NCBI RefSeq assembly: GCF_900090275.1
Contig: NZ_LT607755.1
Location: 4,526,001-4,590,000, forward strand
DNA length: 64,000 nucleotides
Direction: 5' to 3'
DNA from: Micromonospora zamorensis
Lineage (GTDB): Bacteria > Actinomycetota > Actinomycetes > Mycobacteriales > Micromonosporaceae
Shown here: piece by piece, positions 54,440 through 63,377 of the stretch
How the letters are laid out: each line of letters starts with the position of its first letter
Numbering within the stretch: the first letter of the stretch is position 1
The notes under the pieces: model-generated
Seen by the model: only the letters and a program-made list of their open reading frames with translations
Database searches by the model: none
What the model was told of the DNA's origin: nothing
Made by a program: the position numbers and the translations under genes

Positions 54440-56188
54440 ATGACCGCCGGCGTACGCGAACAGCCGCGCGGCGCGGACTCCCCGCGCCCGCGGCCCGGTA
54501 CGCGCTTGCGCCTGGTCGGCTGGCTCACCGCGGTGGCCGTGGTCGCCGGGGTGGGTTACCGGCTCTGGCTGCTGGTCAACGCGGCGCCGCCGACGAACAG
54601 CGACGAGGCCACCATGGGGTTGGCCGCGCTGCACATCGCCCGAGGCGAGGGTTTCCCGGTCTGGTTCTACGGCCAGCAGTACATGGGCACGCTGGAGGCG
54701 TACCTGGCCGCGCCGGTGTTCGCCCTGGCTGGCGGGCCGTCACTGCTCGGCCTGCGGCTGCCCACCCTGGCGCTGTACCTGCTGTTCCTTGTGCTGTCCT
54801 GGCGGCTGACGCTGCGGCTGACCGGGGACCGGTGGTTCGGGCTCCTGGTGGTGGCGTTGCTGGCGCTCGGCTCGGACCGGGTGGTCAAGAACCAGCTGAT
54901 CGCCGGTGGCGGCTACCCCGAGATGAACGCCGCCGGGGTGGCGCTGGCCATCCTCGCCGTGGATCTGGCCGCCGGCCGAGCGGGATGGCGGCTGGCGCGG
55001 TGGGCCTCGTGGGGGTTCCTGGCCGGCCTGATGCTCTGGGTCGACCCGCTCGTGCTGCCGTACGTGGTGACGACCGGGGCGGTGCTCGTCGGGTTCTGCC
55101 GCCGGGAGCTGTGGGGTGCCGCCGGGGCGCTGCTCGGGGCGGCCGCCGTGCTGGGGGCGGCCCCGCTGCTGCTGCACAGCCTGCTGAACGGGCGGAACCC
55201 GCTGCACGCGGTGCTCGCCGCCAGCGGTGCGAACGCCACCGCCAGCTGGGCGGACCGGCTGCACGGTGGCCTGCTGCTCGGCCCGTCGCTGGGCATGGGC
55301 TTCTGCGCCCCGGGGCAGTGCGACACCTGGCAACTCTGGTGGGCGCTCGCCCTGCCGCTGCTGCTGGCCCTCGGTGCCGCCACCGCCTGGCGGGCACTAC
55401 GCCGACCGACCACCGAAGCCGGCCCCACCTCGCCAGCCGATGCCGCCTCGCCGGCGGACCTTGCGTCGCCAGCCGGCCCTGCCTTGCCAGCCGGCCCTGC
55501 CTCGCTGGTCGATCCCGCTGATGCTGGTCACCCGGTGCTCGTTGTACCCCGGGTGGCGGCGGCGATCCGGCTGGCGCTCGTGCTGGCCGCCGTGGTCACC
55601 CTCGGGGCGTACACCGTGAGCAGTTCCGCCGGCCTCACCCCGGTGGAGAGTTCCCGCTACCTGTCCTGCCTGCTCATCTCCCTGCCGGCGCTGCTCTGGC
55701 CGGTGTGGACGGTGGCCCGGCGCGGCCCGCGCCCGTCGGCGACCGGCCGGCGCGGCCTCGGGCGGACGCTGGCCCGGCCGGTCGCCCTGGCGCTGCTCGC
55801 GGCCACGCTGGGCACCGCAGCCCAGGCCACCTGGCGGTCAGCGCAGACCGCGCCGGCCACCCGGGCCGCCGAGGCCCAGCACACCGAGTTGGTCAGCACC
55901 CTGCGGCAGCTCGGCGTACGGCAGGTGCGCGCCGGCTACTGGACCTGCAACCGGCTCACCTTCGCCACTGCCGAGCAGGTGGTCTGCGCGGTCGTCGACG
56001 ACGCGCTGCGACCCGGTTTCGACCGCTACCCCGCGTACCGGCGGGAGGTGGACGGCGCGTCGGCGCCAGCCTGGGTCGCTCCGGCCGGCTCACCGCTGGC
56101 GAACGCGCTCGACGAGCGGCAGCGCGCCAACCCGGGCGCCCTCGATCTGGTCACGATCGACGGCTGGCGGATCTACCTGCCGCAGTGA
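54440..56188 (+). CDS. GT-C-like membrane glycosyltransferase homologue
   Basis: 582 residues with about ten helices. The first outer loop has NSDEATMGLAALHIARGEG, an Asp-Glu pair as in PMT/ArnT-type (GT39-like) transferases using polyprenyl-phosphate sugars, followed by FPVWFYGQQYMGTLEAYL. A cytoplasmic loop near 330-360 is a low-complexity Ala/Ser/Pro/Gly run made of five-residue units (55425-55510). The C-terminal 120 residues are soluble. ATG stands 6 nt after CATGAT, a weak -10. Sugar and acceptor are unknown. Confidence 0.75.
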   Translation: MTAGVREQPRGADSPRPRPGTRLRLVGWLTAVAVVAGVGYRLWLLVNAAPPTNSDEATMGLAALHIARGEGFPVWFYGQQYMGTLEAYLAAPVFALAGGPSLLGLRLPTLALYLLFLVLSWRLTLRLTGDRWFGLLVVALLALGSDRVVKNQLIAGGGYPEMNAAGVALAILAVDLAAGRAGWRLARWASWGFLAGLMLWVDPLVLPYVVTTGAVLVGFCRRELWGAAGALLGAAAVLGAAPLLLHSLLNGRNPLHAVLAASGANATASWADRLHGGLLLGPSLGMGFCAPGQCDTWQLWWALALPLLLALGAATAWRALRRPTTEAGPTSPADAASPADLASPAGPALPAGPASLVDPADAGHPVLVVPRVAAAIRLALVLAAVVTLGAYTVSSSAGLTPVESSRYLSCLLISLPALLWPVWTVARRGPRPSATGRRGLGRTLARPVALALLAATLGTAAQATWRSAQTAPATRAAEAQHTELVSTLRQLGVRQVRAGYWTCNRLTFATAEQVVCAVVDDALRPGFDRYPAYRREVDGASAPAWVAPAGSPLANALDERQRANPGALDLVTIDGWRIYLPQ

Positions 56189-56287
56189 CCTCGCCGGGTG
56201 AGCGTCAGTGCGATGCCGCAGGCCCCTCCGGCTGAGACCGCGACCGCCGGAGCGGTTCGCGACTGGTCAACTCGGAGCGGGCTTGTC

Positions 56288-56494
56288 CTACTGAGGGCCG
56301 CCCGGGGCACGCTTCCTGGTCGCGAGGTATGTCAACCACGGAAGAAGGGCAGTCGAGCCGATGAAGAGGCTGGCGTCCAGAGGAAGCGTCCCCATCACCC
56401 AAAAGAGCGGAGAGAGCACCCAGAGCACGGAGCCCACCCCGGCAAGAATCCAGCCCGTCCTGGTCACCAATACCGGCTCTTCGCGAAATGGCAT
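56288..56494 (-). CDS. Small two-helix membrane protein
   Basis: 68 residues: a short start (MPFREEPVLVTR), two hydrophobic helices (TGWILAGVGSVLWVLSPLFWVMG and ASLFIGSTALLPWLTYLA) and a basic end (TRKRAPGGPQ). ATG at 56494 has GGAGG upstream. No family is recognised. The 171-bp gap to the LuxR gene holds nothing clear. Confidence 0.6.
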   Translation of the reverse strand: MPFREEPVLVTRTGWILAGVGSVLWVLSPLFWVMGTLPLDASLFIGSTALLPWLTYLATRKRAPGGPQ

Positions 56495-56665
56495 CCACCC
56501 TCCACCCTCAGCCAGTCCAACCCGCCCTGCCTACGAAGCGTGCGTGCCGGCAGGTATGTGCACCGGAACCGTCCGGAACGGCGCAGGCTGACGCCCACGC
56601 AGCACGCCCACGCACAGGCCCTTCTGCTGATCACGCGAACCTATCGAGAGTGGACGGAAGAAGGG

Positions 56666-59575
56666 TCACGGCGCAATCGCCGGCTCGGTGAGCAGGCCGA
56701 GGCGGTGCGCCAGGGCGGCGGCCTCCACCCGGTTGGTCACGTCCAGCTTCGCGATGATCCGGGAAACGTGCACGCTGGCCGTCTTCGGGGAGATGAACAG
56801 CTGCTCGGCGATCCGGCTGTTGCTGTGCCCCTCGGCGACCAGTCGCAGCACCTCCCGCTCCCGCGCGGTGAGCAGGTCAGCGCCGGCACCGCCCTGGCCC
56901 GTGGTGCGCAGGCCGACCCGCCGCGCCAGGGTGGCAGCCGCCTCGACCAGCGGCACCGCACCCAGCCGTCGGCCGATCTCGGCGGCCTCGGTGACCGCCG
57001 CCGCCGTCTCGTCGCGCTCCCCGGCAGCGGCAGCCGACTCGGCGAGCGCCAGCAACGCGCGACCCAGCGGGTACGGCTGCCCGTCGACCCGCCACGCGTC
57101 GACCGCCTTTCGCCAGGCCGGCAGCGCCTGGTCGCCGACCGCGAGCAGGGCGGCGACCTGAGCGGCGTGTGCCCGCGCCGCCGGGTGCCGGACGGGCAGG
57201 TCGGCGGCGAGCGCCGCCACCGCGACCGACAGGTCCCGGTCGCCCACCCGGGCGGCGGTACGCGCGACGGCGCTGAGCACCGGCCAACCCTCGCGGGGCA
57301 GTTGCGGCAGGCTCTCGTCGACCGCCGCGACCCGCGCCGCCCGGACCGCCTCCACCTTGTCGTCGGCGGCCAACGCCGCCTCGATCGCCAACTCGTGCAG
57401 GGGCAGCCGGTGGCTCGGCCACAGGTAGGGCCGGCCGAGGAAGGTGAGCGCCCGGTCGACCACTTCGTCGGCGGCAGGGTGGGCGCGGGCCAGCCGTAGC
57501 CCGGCACTCAGTTGGAGCCAGTGCAGGCCGGTGACGCCGGACAGGTCGATCCGCGCGGCCTCCGCGCACACCGCCTCGGCCTCGTCCCAGCGACCCAGCG
57601 CGATCAACGCCTCGGCCCGGTTGGACAACAGGTACGCCCCGGTGGAGCGACTGATCCCCACCCGACGCGCCTCGGCGACGCCGGCCTCGGCGGCCTGCGC
57701 GGACTCGGCGTAGCGGCCCAGCTCGCACAGCACGTCGGACTGGTACACCCGGGCGAGCACCAGCCCCGACGCGTCCCCGGACGCACGGACGACGGCCTCG
57801 GCCTGGCTCAGCTCGGCCAGCCCTCGCTCCGGGTCCCGCTCGCCGTGGCAGAGCAGGGCGATCCGCGCGTGCAGCAGGGCGACGTCCTCGCCGAACGCCT
57901 CGGCGTCAACGGCGGCCTCGGCGGCCACCCGGGCCGCCTGCTTGGGGTCGATCTTGACCAGGTGCGCGGCGATGTCGGCGAGCAGCCGGACCCGCTCCGC
58001 TCCCCGGGGGCCGCCAGCGGCCAGCCGGTACGCCTCATCCAGCTCCCGGCGACCGTCACTCTTGCCGAGCAGGGCCATCAGCCGACCCCGCTGGTTGAGC
58101 AGGCGGGCGGCGCGCAGCGGTGCGGCGTCGGCGTCCACCTCGGCCAGGCCGGCCCGGGTCAGCGTGATGGCCCGGCTGAAGTCGCCGGCCGTGACCGCCG
58201 CGGCCAGCGTCTGCTCCAGCAACGCCAGGTGGTCCATGCCGAGCAGGTCGGCGGCGTCGGGCACCAGCTCCCACAGCTCCAGCGCCCGCTCCAGCAGTCG
58301 GCGCTGCTCGGCGTACGCGTACCGGTCGCCGGCGGCGACCGCTGCGGCCCGTGCCGCGACGAGGGCACGCGGGTGGTCGTGCGCGGCGTACCAGTGGTGG
58401 GCGATCTCCGCCGGGGCCCGGCCGGCGGCGACCAGGTGCGGCTGGGCCTCGATGGCGGCGGCGAAGCGGGCGTGCAGCCGGGCGTGCTCGCCGGGCAGCA
58501 ACTCGTCGTGCACGGCCTCGCGGACCAGCGCGTGCCGGAACTCGTAGTCACCGTCGCGGTCGGCCACCACCAGCTGGGCGGCGACGGCGACGCGTAGCGC
58601 GTCCTCCAGCTCGGCCTCGGGCAGCCCGGCGACCTCGGCGAGCAGGTCGTGGGCGAAGCGGGTGCCGCCGGCAGCCGCGATGCGCAGCACCCGCTGGGTC
58701 GGCTCGGGGAGTCGGTCCACCCGGGCCAGCAGCAGGTCGCGCAGTGTCTCGGGGAGCGCGGCGCAGCCGAGCGGGGAGCCGGCGACGGCCAACTCCTCGA
58801 TGAAGAAGGGGTTGCCCTGGGTGCGGCCGTGGACATCGTCGACGGCCCGGGCGGGTGGCTCGGCGCCGAGCAGGTCGGCGAGGATCGCGCCAGTGCCGTC
58901 GCGATCCAGTCGGCCCAACTCGACCCGCTCCACACCGCGGGCGCGGTCCAGTTCGGCGAGGAACGGGCGCAGCGGGTGCCCGCGCTGCAACTCGTCGGTG
59001 CGGTAGGTGCAGACCAGCAGCAGGCGACCCGGCCGGGCCGCCCGGACCAGGAAGCCGATCAGGTCCCGGGTGGAGCGGTCGGCCCAGTGCAGGTCCTCGA
59101 TGAGCAGCACCAGCGGGCGGGCGTCGGCGAGTCGTTGGAACAGCTCGGCGACCAGGTCGAACAGGTAACCGCGCGGGGCGTCACTGAGCGGGACGGGACG
59201 AGGGCCGGCCAGCGCCGCGGACGCTCGTCCCAGCTCCGGCAGCAGCGGGGCGAACTCCGCCTCGTAGCCGGCGAAGACCTCGGGGCCGTCGGCCCGCAGC
59301 ACGGCGCGCAGCGCGGCGGCGAACGGAGCGAACGGCAGGCCCGCCTCGCCCAGCTCCAGGCACTGGCCGACCAGCACCCGCGCCCCGCCGCCGGTGGCCC
59401 AGCCTCCGAACTCCTCCAGCAGCCGGGTCTTGCCCACGCCGGCCTCGCCACCGACCAGCACGGTGGTCGGCTCCCCCACCCGGGCGCGACCCAGGGCGTC
59501 GCGCAGCGCCGCGATCTCACGATGGCGGCCGACGAGGACGGAACTGGCGGCGCGTACGGTCACAGGTTCGAGCAT
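56666..59575 (-). CDS. LuxR-family regulator with AAA ATPase domain (LAL type)
   Basis: 969 residues. An N-terminal STAND/AAA ATPase starts with [14 protein letters not shown] and has Walker [10 protein letters not shown] (42-50) and Walker [14 protein letters not shown] long TPR-like helical middle covers about 350-890. The C-terminal LuxR HTH is [36 protein letters not shown] (about 900-960). LAL proteins are large activators, often of secondary metabolism or carbon use; no target cluster is in the window. ATG has GGGAG 9 nt upstream. Confidence 0.93.
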   Translation of the reverse strand: MLEPVTVRAASSVLVGRHREIAALRDALGRARVGEPTTVLVGGEAGVGKTRLLEEFGGWATGGGARVLVGQCLELGEAGLPFAPFAAALRAVLRADGPEVFAGYEAEFAPLLPELGRASAALAGPRPVPLSDAPRGYLFDLVAELFQRLADARPLVLLIEDLHWADRSTRDLIGFLVRAARPGRLLLVCTYRTDELQRGHPLRPFLAELDRARGVERVELGRLDRDGTGAILADLLGAEPPARAVDDVHGRTQGNPFFIEELAVAGSPLGCAALPETLRDLLLARVDRLPEPTQRVLRIAAAGGTRFAHDLLAEVAGLPEAELEDALRVAVAAQLVVADRDGDYEFRHALVREAVHDELLPGEHARLHARFAAAIEAQPHLVAAGRAPAEIAHHWYAAHDHPRALVAARAAAVAAGDRYAYAEQRRLLERALELWELVPDAADLLGMDHLALLEQTLAAAVTAGDFSRAITLTRAGLAEVDADAAPLRAARLLNQRGRLMALLGKSDGRRELDEAYRLAAGGPRGAERVRLLADIAAHLVKIDPKQAARVAAEAAVDAEAFGEDVALLHARIALLCHGERDPERGLAELSQAEAVVRASGDASGLVLARVYQSDVLCELGRYAESAQAAEAGVAEARRVGISRSTGAYLLSNRAEALIALGRWDEAEAVCAEAARIDLSGVTGLHWLQLSAGLRLARAHPAADEVVDRALTFLGRPYLWPSHRLPLHELAIEAALAADDKVEAVRAARVAAVDESLPQLPREGWPVLSAVARTAARVGDRDLSVAVAALAADLPVRHPAARAHAAQVAALLAVGDQALPAWRKAVDAWRVDGQPYPLGRALLALAESAAAAGERDETAAAVTEAAEIGRRLGAVPLVEAAATLARRVGLRTTGQGGAGADLLTAREREVLRLVAEGHSNSRIAEQLFISPKTASVHVSRIIAKLDVTNRVEAAALAHRLGLLTEPAIAP

Positions 59576-59694
59576 GCCATGACGGCTCCCGCCGACAGCC
59601 CCGCCGATCGGCCGGTGGCCGGGCGGCGGGGCGGCGTCGAGTCGGCCGGCCGGCACGGCGGGCGCCGTGGGGGTGGCCGCCGAGGCTGGCGCGG

Positions 59695-59865
59695 TCACCG
59701 GCGGGCGTCGCCGGTGCGGCTGGCGTGCCTGCGCCGACCCAGCCAATCGCGGCCGGCCGGACGCGGCAGCGACCGGGCGAGCCGTTCCGCGGCCGCCTCG
59801 GCGCGCAGCTCGGCGGTGTGCGTACGGTGCAGGGAGAGCAGGAAGTCTGCGTCGTTGCCGAACAT
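59695..59865 (-). CDS. Small basic protein of unknown function
   Basis: 56 residues from an ATG that follows GAAGGAG by 6 nt ([21 protein letters not shown]...). A short acidic start is followed by an Ala/Glu helix and a very basic end ([13 protein letters not shown]). The strong ribosome site and regular amphipathic helix favour a real gene. It lies 119 bp upstream of the LAL regulator on the same strand. Confidence 0.55.
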   Translation of the reverse strand: MFGNDADFLLSLHRTHTAELRAEAAAERLARSLPRPAGRDWLGRRRHASRTGDARR

Positions 59866-60072
59866 GTCGGGCTCCTTCGTGGCGTCGTCGTCTTCTGCTG
59901 ACGACTCTTCGCGCGAAGGCCCCACCCGGGCATGGGCACACCGCCTCATCTTCCCGGCCGGCACCCTCCTTACCCGTCCGTTCCCGGGCGGTGAGGAGAC
60001 GTAAGGTACTCAGCTGCCCCGGCACCCGGACGCGGATCAACGGGGCAGGCGGCGACCACTAGACTCTGCGGC

Positions 60073-60759
60073 ATGGCAAAGCCCCAGGAGAAGGTCTCGT
60101 TCGGCCAGCGGCTGAAGCAGATCGGGATGGTGTTCAAGTTCACCGCCAAGCAGGACCGGTGGTTCGCGCCGTTGGTCGCCGCCGCGGTGCTCATCCCGCT
60201 CGCCCTCACCGTGGTCGCGGTCATCCTCTGGAGCTGGATCTGGCTGCCGATCGGCATCCTGTTCGTCCTGCTCGCGGTGCTGATCGTGCTCAACCTCCGG
60301 TCCAACAAGGCGATGATGAACGCCGCCGAGGGCCAACCCGGCGCGGCGGCGCAGATCATGGAGAACATGCGCGGCGACTGGCGGGTGACCCCGGCGGTCA
60401 GCTCGACCACCCAGATGGACATGGTCCACCTGGTGATCGGCCGCCCGGGCGTGATCCTGCTGGCCGAGGGCAACCCGCAGCGGGTGCGCGGCCTGCTCGG
60501 GCAGGAGAAGCGGCGGCTGTCCAAGGTGATCGGCTCCGCTCCCCTGCACGACTACGTGATCGGGCAGGAGGAGGGCGAGCTGCCGATCCGCAAGCTGCGG
60601 ACGACGCTGCTGCGCCTGCCCCGCGCGCTCTCCGGCAAGGACGTCAACTCGCTGGACAAGCGACTCAAGGCGCTGACCGCCCGGCCGCAGATGCCCAAGG
60701 GCGCGATCCCGAAGAACATGCGACCGCCGGGCGCCTTCCGCCAGTCGCGGGGCCGCTGA
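60073..60759 (+). CDS. DUF4191 membrane protein
   Basis: 228 residues. A basic start (QRLKQIGMVFKFTAKQDRWF) is followed by two close helices (about 36-76) and a soluble domain with MDMVHLVIGRPGVILLAEGNPQRVRGLLGQEK, which defines DUF4191. This actinobacterial family of unknown function sits between lipA and glnA also in mycobacteria (Rv2219). ATG at 60073 is 7 nt after TAGACT (60060-60065) and has no Shine-Dalgarno. A terminator follows. Confidence 0.88.
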   Translation: MAKPQEKVSFGQRLKQIGMVFKFTAKQDRWFAPLVAAAVLIPLALTVVAVILWSWIWLPIGILFVLLAVLIVLNLRSNKAMMNAAEGQPGAAAQIMENMRGDWRVTPAVSSTTQMDMVHLVIGRPGVILLAEGNPQRVRGLLGQEKRRLSKVIGSAPLHDYVIGQEEGELPIRKLRTTLLRLPRALSGKDVNSLDKRLKALTARPQMPKGAIPKNMRPPGAFRQSRGR

Positions 60760-60779
60760 CCCCTCTGGCGTACGCCTGA

Positions 60780-60811
60780 AAAGAGCCGGACCCGTGTGGG
60801 TCCGGCTCTTT
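60780..60811. terminator. Bidirectional terminator between DUF4191 and RDD genes
   Basis: A perfect 14-bp stem AAAGAGCCGGACCC / GGGTCCGGCTCTTT with a GTGT loop, followed on the plus strand by a T-rich stretch. It is the most classical terminator in the window. Confidence 0.9.
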
Positions 60812-60828
60812 CTCGTTGTTCGGCGGGC

Positions 60829-61227
60829 TCAGCCGCGCGGCGCGTCGACGATGACCGAGTCGGCGAGCCTGTCGTGCAGGCCGCGACGGTGCCCATCCAT
60901 GATCAGCGCGGGGACGACGAGGGCCAGCAACAGGCCCCGGATCAGTCCTCGGAGCACCCCGATCCGACCGCCGTCGTGCCAGTTCACGCAGCGGATCTTC
61001 GTGACGTACATGCCCGGCGTCTGGGCGAACAGGCCGAGGAAGATGCCGTACACCAGGACCAGCACCAGCACCGGCGCCCAGCCGTCGCGTACCGGGTCGG
61101 CGAAGATGTTGGACACCAGCAGGCAGAGCACCCAGTCGATGATCAGCGCCCCGAAGCGGCGTCCGAGGGTCGGCGGGGTGAAGGTGGGGTCGGTGGCCGG
61201 CGCTGCCGGGACGTGCGGATTGGTCAC
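60829..61227 (-). CDS. RDD-family membrane protein
   Basis: About 132 residues. The RDD signature is present (LGRRFGALIIDWVLC...), with three to four helices and the late segment GRIGVLRGLIRGLL. RDD proteins are thought to be transporters or membrane partners; function here is unknown. A GTG at 61227 is chosen because TACCCT (complement of 61236-61241) lies 8 nt upstream; a TTG at 61236 is the alternative. It diverges from glnA and corresponds in position to Rv2219A. Confidence 0.85.
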   Translation of the reverse strand: MTNPHVPAAPATDPTFTPPTLGRRFGALIIDWVLCLLVSNIFADPVRDGWAPVLVLVLVYGIFLGLFAQTPGMYVTKIRCVNWHDGGRIGVLRGLIRGLLLALVVPALIMDGHRRGLHDRLADSVIVDAPRG

Positions 61228-61394
61228 AGCGATCAAGGGTATCCGCGTCGCGACGAGGGCTCGCCGGGTGCCGCCACCGCTGTGTGCCGATTCAGGCCAA
61301 AGGCATCAGATGTCACTACACTGGCACAGTCGGTACGACGTTCGCGGCGGGCCGAAGGCGTGAACAGGGGCGCCGCTGACGCTCCGCGAGGGAC

Positions 61395-61432
61395 GTAACA
61401 CGGCAGAAACAACGGAGACACGGCCGGGCAAC
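61395..61432 (+). promoter_or_regulatory. GlnR box of glnA
   Basis: GTAAC-n6-GAAAC-n6-GACAC-n6-GCAAC (61395-61399, 61406-61410, 61417-61421, 61428-61432) matches the actinobacterial a1-b1-a2-b2 GlnR consensus with exact 6-nt spacers. TAGCGT (61443-61448) could be the -10 just downstream, TACACT (61317-61322) a distal one. Confidence 0.75.
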
Positions 61433-61490
61433 CCCCCGGCCATAGCGTCGCCAGAAGCCTAGCCACCCCGTGGACGTGCCAGGAGGATGT

Positions 61491-62915
61491 GTGTTCGCCA
61501 ACCCCGAGGAACTGCTGCGATACCTCAAGAACGAGGACGTGAAGTTCGTCGACGTTCGTTTCTGTGACCTGCCCGGCGTGATGCAGCACTTCAACCTGCC
61601 GGTCGAGTCCGTCAACGACGATCTCTTCACCGACGGCCTCGCGTTCGACGGTTCGTCGATCCGCGGTTTCCAGGCGATCCACGAGTCGGACATGCTCCTG
61701 CTCCCGGATGTCGCCACCGCGTTCATCGACCCGTTCCGCGCGCAGAAGACTCTCGCGCTGAACTTCTTCATCCACGACCCGTTCACCCGCGAGGCCTACA
61801 GCCGCGACCCGCGCAACGTGGCGAAGAAGGCCGAGGCGTACCTGGCGGCCAGCGGCATCGCCGACACCGCCTACTTCGGCGCCGAGGCGGAGTTCTACAT
61901 CTTCGACTCGATCCGCCACGAGACCTCGGCGCACCAGTCGTTCTACTACATCGACTCGATCGAGGGCGCCTGGAACACCGGCCGCGAAGAGCCGGGCGGC
62001 AACCGTGGTTACAAGACCGCCTACAAGGGCGGCTACTTCCCGGTGCCGCCGGTCGACCACTACGCCGACCTGCGCGACTCCATCGTGCGCCGCCTCGTCG
62101 ACACCGGCTTCAACGTGGAGCGCTCGCACCACGAGGTGGGCACGGCCGGCCAGTCCGAGATCAACTACCGGTTCTCCACCCTGCTGCACGCCGGTGACCA
62201 GCTCCAACTCTTCAAGTACATCGTGAAGAACGAGGCCTGGGCCAACGGCAAGACCGCGACGTTCATGCCCAAGCCGCTCTTCGGCGACAACGGCTCCGGC
62301 ATGCACACCCACCAGAGCCTCTGGCTCAACGGTGAGCCGCTGTTCTACGACGAGACCGGCTACGCCGGCCTGTCCGACATGGCCCGCTGGTACATCGGTG
62401 GTCTGCTGCACCACGCGCCGTCGCTGCTGGCCTTCACCAACCCGACGATCAACTCGTACCGTCGTCTGGTGCCGGGCTTCGAGGCGCCGGTCAACCTGGT
62501 CTACTCGCAGCGCAACCGCTCGGCCTGCACCCGCATCCCGGTGACCGGCAGCAACCCGAAGGCCAAGCGCGTCGAGTTCCGCGTCCCGGACCCGTCGGCC
62601 AACGTCTACCTGGCCTTCTCGGCCATGATGATGGCCGGCCTCGACGGCATCAAGAGCAAGATCGAGCCGCCGACGCCGATCGACAAGGACCTCTACGACC
62701 TTCCGCCGGAGGAGTGGGGCGACGTCAAGCAGGTGCCGGGCTCGCTGTCGGCCGTGCTCGACTCGCTCGAGGCCGATCACGACTACCTGCTCGACGGCGG
62801 CGTCTTCACGCCCGACCTGATCTCCACCTGGGTCGACTGGAAGCGCGCCAACGAGGTCGACCCGGTGCGCCTGCGCCCGACCCCGCACGAGTTCGCCATG
62901 TACTACGACTGCTGA
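61491..62915 (+). CDS. glnA: Glutamine synthetase type I
   Basis: 474 residues. Conserved regions: [26 protein letters not shown] (latch region), [11 protein letters not shown] with metal-binding Glu, [16 protein letters not shown], the ATP-binding [18 protein letters not shown], and NRSACTRIP. The adenylylation Tyr lies in [11 protein letters not shown], so activity control by GlnE is expected. The GTG at 61491 has AGGAGG 4 nt upstream. A GlnR box upstream indicates nitrogen control. Synteny with Rv2220 (glnA1) marks it as the main housekeeping enzyme. Confidence 0.97.
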   Translation: MFANPEELLRYLKNEDVKFVDVRFCDLPGVMQHFNLPVESVNDDLFTDGLAFDGSSIRGFQAIHESDMLLLPDVATAFIDPFRAQKTLALNFFIHDPFTREAYSRDPRNVAKKAEAYLAASGIADTAYFGAEAEFYIFDSIRHETSAHQSFYYIDSIEGAWNTGREEPGGNRGYKTAYKGGYFPVPPVDHYADLRDSIVRRLVDTGFNVERSHHEVGTAGQSEINYRFSTLLHAGDQLQLFKYIVKNEAWANGKTATFMPKPLFGDNGSGMHTHQSLWLNGEPLFYDETGYAGLSDMARWYIGGLLHHAPSLLAFTNPTINSYRRLVPGFEAPVNLVYSQRNRSACTRIPVTGSNPKAKRVEFRVPDPSANVYLAFSAMMMAGLDGIKSKIEPPTPIDKDLYDLPPEEWGDVKQVPGSLSAVLDSLEADHDYLLDGGVFTPDLISTWVDWKRANEVDPVRLRPTPHEFAMYYDC

Positions 62916-62957
62916 GCAGTCTGGGCACGACGACTGCTGAGTAGTCACCGCACCACC

Positions 62958-62995
62958 GGCCGGGCCGGCTCCGCGATCGCGGAGCCGGCCCGGCC
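62958..62995 (+). terminator. glnA terminator
   Basis: A perfect stem of 17 bp (GGCCGGGCCGGCTCCGC and its complement) with a GATC loop, 42 bp after the stop codon. Confidence 0.9.
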
Positions 62996-63018
62996 CCGTT
63001 ACGCGCCCACCCCCGCAC

Positions 63019-63210
<192 letters not shown>

Positions 63211-63232
63211 ACTGGGCCGGGACGGGGATCGC

Positions 63233-63293
63233 GCTCGATCATGGTTGTAGTGGCCACCAGGGCGGCTCGAAGCCCCTATATCCATGATCGAGC
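63233..63293. repeat. GATCATG-type palindrome 1
   Basis: Perfect 12-bp arms GCTCGATCATGG and CCATGATCGAGC around a 37-nt centre (TTGTAGTGGCCACC...). Confidence 0.85.
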
Positions 63294-63314
63294 ACGATCT
63301 TGGCCGCCCAGACA

Positions 63315-63377
63315 CGTCGATCATGATCTTGGCCGGGCGTTCCGTCCGAATTGTCCCCGCCAACCTCATGATCGACG
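63315..63377. repeat. GATCATG-type palindrome 2, overlapping a stop codon
   Basis: Perfect 12-bp arms CGTCGATCATGA and TCATGATCGACG around a 39-nt centre. The right arm contains the stop codon (63366-63368) of the mannosyltransferase. Together with the preceding features this accounts for the whole 62916-63365 gap. Confidence 0.8.
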
